NCBI GenBank assembly: GCA_964582545.1
Contig: CAZOSB010000031.1
Coordinates: 1 to 26,291, forward strand
Reading direction: 5' to 3'
From: JAVVUJ01 sp964582545
GTDB lineage: Bacteria > Bacillota > Clostridia > Peptostreptococcales > Anaerovoracaceae
DNA: 26,291 nt
Part shown: positions 24,317 to 26,291 of the stretch, one piece after another
How positions within the stretch are numbered: position 1 is the first letter of the stretch
How the letters are laid out: every line of letters begins with the position of its first letter
Notes under the pieces: model-generated
What the model was told of the DNA's origin: nothing
What the model saw: the letters and a program-made list of their open reading frames with translations, nothing else
Database searches by the model: none
Translations under genes and position numbers: made by a program

Positions 24317-24889
24317 TTAACTGCTCAATATCATTTTAGCAAAGGTTTGTGCTCCTTCCACTGCTTCATGAGTGCGAAAGGAACTCAGACCTTTTTCGTC
24401 TCTCACGGAATACATTCCCAAATACTGGAGTCCGGAATGTTCACAAAGTCGGAGTACTCCGGTTTCAAAAGGGCCCGCTCCATATTCACGATCATAACCG
24501 TGAGTGGTAATGAGGGCTACTTTTTTGCCCTGCCATAAGGATTTTGACTCACCCTTATAGTAGTACTTATTCATTCCAAAATGCCGATCCAAGAATGATT
24601 TCATAGGTGTGGTACAGTACCAGGAATAAATGGGAGTCGCTAAAACGAGAACATCTGAGGTCAGAAATTCCTCCATAATTGGGGGGACATCATCCTGAAT
24701 GATACAACCGTACTGATCCTTTATGGGTTGGCAAGAAAAGCAGCCCTTGCAAGGGGAAATATTCATATCGGGTAGATTTAAACATAGAACCTCTGCACCT
24801 GACTCTTTTAACGTAGCGAGGAAAGGCTTTAGCAATTCTGCAGTATTGCCGTTTTGTCTGGGGCTTGCAGTTAGGACAAGAATCTTCAA
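24317..24889 (-). CDS. Flavodoxin-family NAD(P)H-dependent oxidoreductase
   Basis: The 190-residue product starts with the flavin-phosphate loop MKILVLTASPRQNGNTAELL and has LVLATPIYSWYCTTPMKSFLDR, both marks of the NADPH-dependent FMN reductase/flavodoxin-like group. A CKGCFSC cluster (Cys47, 50, 53) is like that of iron-sulfur flavoproteins, although those usually have a longer cysteine set (C-x2-C-x2-C-x4-7-C), and a further Cys at about 62 (YGCI) would complete it. It probably reduces quinones or drives electron transfer in the anaerobic cytoplasm. The start is TTG 24889: a near-perfect AAGGAGGTGAT lies five bases before it, and no ATG is available. It has a strong promoter and stands alone. 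Confidence 0.88.
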   Translation of the reverse strand: MKILVLTASPRQNGNTAELLKPFLATLKESGAEVLCLNLPDMNISPCKGCFSCQPIKDQYGCIIQDDVPPIMEEFLTSDVLVLATPIYSWYCTTPMKSFLDRHFGMNKYYYKGESKSLWQGKKVALITTHGYDREYGAGPFETGVLRLCEHSGLQYLGMYSVRDEKGLSSFRTHEAVEGAQTFAKMILSS

Positions 24890-24911
24890 AATATATCACC
24901 TCCTTCAACTT

Positions 24912-24940
24912 ATTATACTTTAAGGTAAGTATGTTTTCAA
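24912..24940 (-). promoter_or_regulatory. Sigma-70-type promoter of the flavodoxin-family gene
   Basis: On the minus strand TTGAAA (24940-24935) and TATAAT (24917-24912) are 17 bases apart, followed by the ribosome site AAGGAGGTGAT (24905-24895). Confidence 0.82.
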
Positions 24941-25224
24941 ATTTATTGTTGTGGATTTTGATGATTACGCTTGTTAGAGAAGACCGTTGCAAAGGACTTG
25001 CCGCTAACAAATTTAACCTTTTAGATTTTTAAATAAAACTAAGCAAAATTAAAAATTGTAAAAAAGTAAATTTTAAAAATTAAAAAATTGATAGATTTGT
25101 TGAATTTTATATAAATATTAAGAGTTTATCCACATTTATAAAAATATTTGTTTTGTAATAGATTATATACATTTAGTTTCATGTAAAAATCTTAAAAATG
25201 ATTGTAGGATATTTCATGGATTTA

Positions 25225-25341
25225 TGATATAATAAATCCACTGACTGAGGCAGCGTGGCTGCTAGATTTAAGTTCAAACTAAATAGTAAGAGTTGTCTGA
25301 GTGTTCGATTGTGTGGCACTTGAAATCAAAGTGCCATTTTA
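25225..25341 (+). ncRNA. Candidate small RNA with extended -10 promoter and terminator
   Basis: An extended -10 box TGATATAAT (25225-25233) precedes a non-coding stretch with a GCAGC/GCTGC hairpin (25250-25262). A terminator-like hairpin follows, TGGCACTT (25314-25321) / AAGTGCCA (25329-25336), then TTTT. A transcript of about 100 bases would result. I do not recognise an Rfam family. The surrounding 24941-25464 is A-T rich, without genes. Confidence 0.35.
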
Positions 25342-25464
25342 GAAGTAGTGAGGCGACAAACTCTGTACTCATACTGTGTTACGAGATTTACAATTTAATA
25401 TTTTTTGTGAGTTCTCTCCTAAAATTCTCTCATTTATCCGAGGGACTTTCGGTTGAACATGTTG

Positions 25465-25553
25465 GGAGTGGTATCGAAGCGGTCATAACGGGGCGCACTC
25501 GAAATGCGTTTGGCGGCAACGCCACGTGGGTTCGAATCCCACCCACTCCGCCA
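25465..25553 (+). tRNA. tRNA-Ser(CGA), with encoded CCA
   Basis: The acceptor stem GGAGTGG (25465-25471) pairs with CCACTCC (25543-25549), followed by discriminator G and CCA (25551-25553). The anticodon loop is CTCGAAA with anticodon CGA at 25500-25502, closed by GCGCA/TGCGT. A long variable arm (TTGGCGGCAACGCCAC region) and the T arm GTGGG-TTCGAAT-CCCAC confirm a serine tRNA that reads UCG. Confidence 0.96.
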
Positions 25554-25581
25554 CAATCCGTATCCGATTTGGAAACAATAC

Positions 25582-25616
25582 AAAACCCCTTGAAATCACT
25601 GATTTCAAGGGGTTTT
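25582..25616. terminator. Strong bidirectional terminator after tRNA-Ser
   Basis: AAAACCCCTTGAAATCA (25582-25598) and its perfect complement TGATTTCAAGGGGTTTT (25600-25616) flank one base. The long stem with A4 and T4 ends should terminate transcription in both directions. Confidence 0.9.
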
Positions 25617-25697
25617 CGTCGATGTAAGAAAACCCCTGGCTATGCCGGTGGTTCTAAAAAAGCTTTAGATGAAAAATGATTACTGGGTGGTGAGAAG

Positions 25698-26055
25698 ATG
25701 GTAACAGGATACTACTGCACAAACATTTTTTCTGAGCAAGCGAAAAAACTTTTGAGTTTTATAGGCAAACATTAGAAATACCCTTTATTAAAACCGATGA
25801 TGACTATTCAAATGGAGTTTATCTCGGCTTTCTATAACATGCACCCACTCTTTGTATATGGGATTAAAAATATAATATACATCCAGCTGGACATCAATCC
25901 TTTGTATTTCAAACATAAACTCTTTATTTAACAATGGAATGGTTGAAAGAAAAAGGGCTTACATTGTCTAAGCAATTAGACATAATAGGGGAACTTACGA
26001 GGTTCACCTAAGCGATATTGACGGAAACGAGATAGTGATAGTTGAGTTTGTGTGA
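25698..26055 (+). pseudogene. VOC (glyoxalase/bleomycin-resistance) family protein, multiply frameshifted
   Basis: The start MVTGYYCTNIFSEQAKK is at ATG 25698. After a frameshift the family pattern continues with FEFYRQTLEIPFIKTDDDYS then NGVYLGF. Further shifted pieces are NMHPLFVYG, HPAGHQSFVFQT, MEWLKEKGLTLS and the ending LSDIDGNEIVIVEFV at 26053-26055. Together they cover a whole small VOC domain of about 120 residues, which in live homologs binds a metal and handles glyoxalase-like or antibiotic ligands. At least four indels and stops show it is dead. Its intact end-to-end colinearity suggests fairly recent decay. Confidence 0.8.
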
Positions 26056-26107
26056 TACTGATTTCTGTTTATAGGGAGATTAGTAGCAAACCCTGTATTG
26101 TAAATGA

Positions 26108-26275
26108 GGACTGCTGGGACCTTTTGATATCATCATAGCGATTTATATTATCATTCCTCCTGGTTTTGGGAAGTTGTCTTTATTTCACGTTGATAACGGA
26201 GATGTTATTTCAGGTAGTATTTCTGAAATATTATTAACTCAACTTTCCCAGTATAAAAAACTGGTTGCACCTTGA
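26108..26275 (+). other. C-terminal fragment of an unidentified gene
   Basis: An open frame without a start codon reads PPGFGKLSLFHVDNGDVISG and then ILLTQLSQYKKLVAP to a stop at 26273-26275. It looks like the tail of a lost protein. The rest of 26056-26291 shows nothing else. Confidence 0.35.
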
Positions 26276-26291
26276 AAAATAAATATGATTA

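Noticed and set aside
25225..25341. 6S RNA, SRP RNA or tmRNA next to tRNA-Ser
   Set aside because: The GNRA-type SRP loop with its asymmetric internal loop, the 6S central bubble and the tmRNA tRNA-like ends were all absent, so only an unclassified candidate is kept.
25293..25679. Plus-strand frame of 128 codons across the tRNA-Ser
   Set aside because: It runs through the tRNA gene and a terminator stem; the translation is low-complexity shadow sequence.

Overview
The window reads as the chromosome of an anaerobic, amino-acid-fermenting Firmicute (Clostridia/Eubacteriales type). The evidence is a Stickland-type selenoprotein reductase component, strong AGGAGG ribosome sites, A+T-rich intergenic DNA and a sigma-54 regulator of the clostridial kind. 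A 100-N assembly gap at 8583-8682 shows that this is a draft scaffold.

Layout. (1) 1-1118: 3' part of groEL, followed by tandem terminators. (2) 1239-10262: a catabolic island on the plus strand. A PAS-AAA+-Fis sigma-54 activator comes first, then an intergenic region with a terminator, an 18-bp inverted repeat (probable activator site) and a textbook -24/-12 promoter. The following genes are a GrdE/G/I-type pyruvoyl subunit, a GrdB/F/H-type selenoprotein read through an in-frame UGA with a SECIS-like hairpin, an NhaC-family transporter, an opine-dehydrogenase-family enzyme and, after the gap and a hexanucleotide repeat, an alanine-dehydrogenase-family enzyme. No GrdA, GrdC or GrdD lies here, so this looks like a substrate-specific B component that feeds a core reductase encoded elsewhere. 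(3) 10536-14435: a nitroreductase-like flavoprotein, a RelB-type antitoxin remnant, and a minus-strand GntR(YtrA)-ABC ATPase-permease operon. The permease carries a repetitive beta-type C-terminal domain, and a perfect inverted repeat overlaps the operon promoter. (4) 14553-18943: housekeeping genes: fluoride channel crcB, a VanY-type carboxypeptidase, guaB, and an unusual guaA whose glutaminase domain has lost its catalytic core. (5) 19066-24300: accessory DNA: a group IIC-intron-like 5' end directly after the guaA terminator, an AAA ATPase with a consensus promoter, an unknown protein overlapping a DUF2188 gene, a wrecked IS21 istA, and an XRE regulator broken in an A10 tract. (6) 24317-26291: a flavodoxin-family reductase, a possible small RNA, tRNA-Ser(CGA), a strong terminator and a frameshifted VOC-family pseudogene.

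The most interesting unit is 1239-10116. Its genes suggest import of an N-substituted amino acid (perhaps opine-like), reductive C-N cleavage through the selenoprotein B component, and NAD-linked processing of the products by the opine- and alanine-dehydrogenase-like enzymes. The actual substrate is unknown and is an inference. The short GuaA fits a cell living on ammonia-releasing amino acid fermentation.
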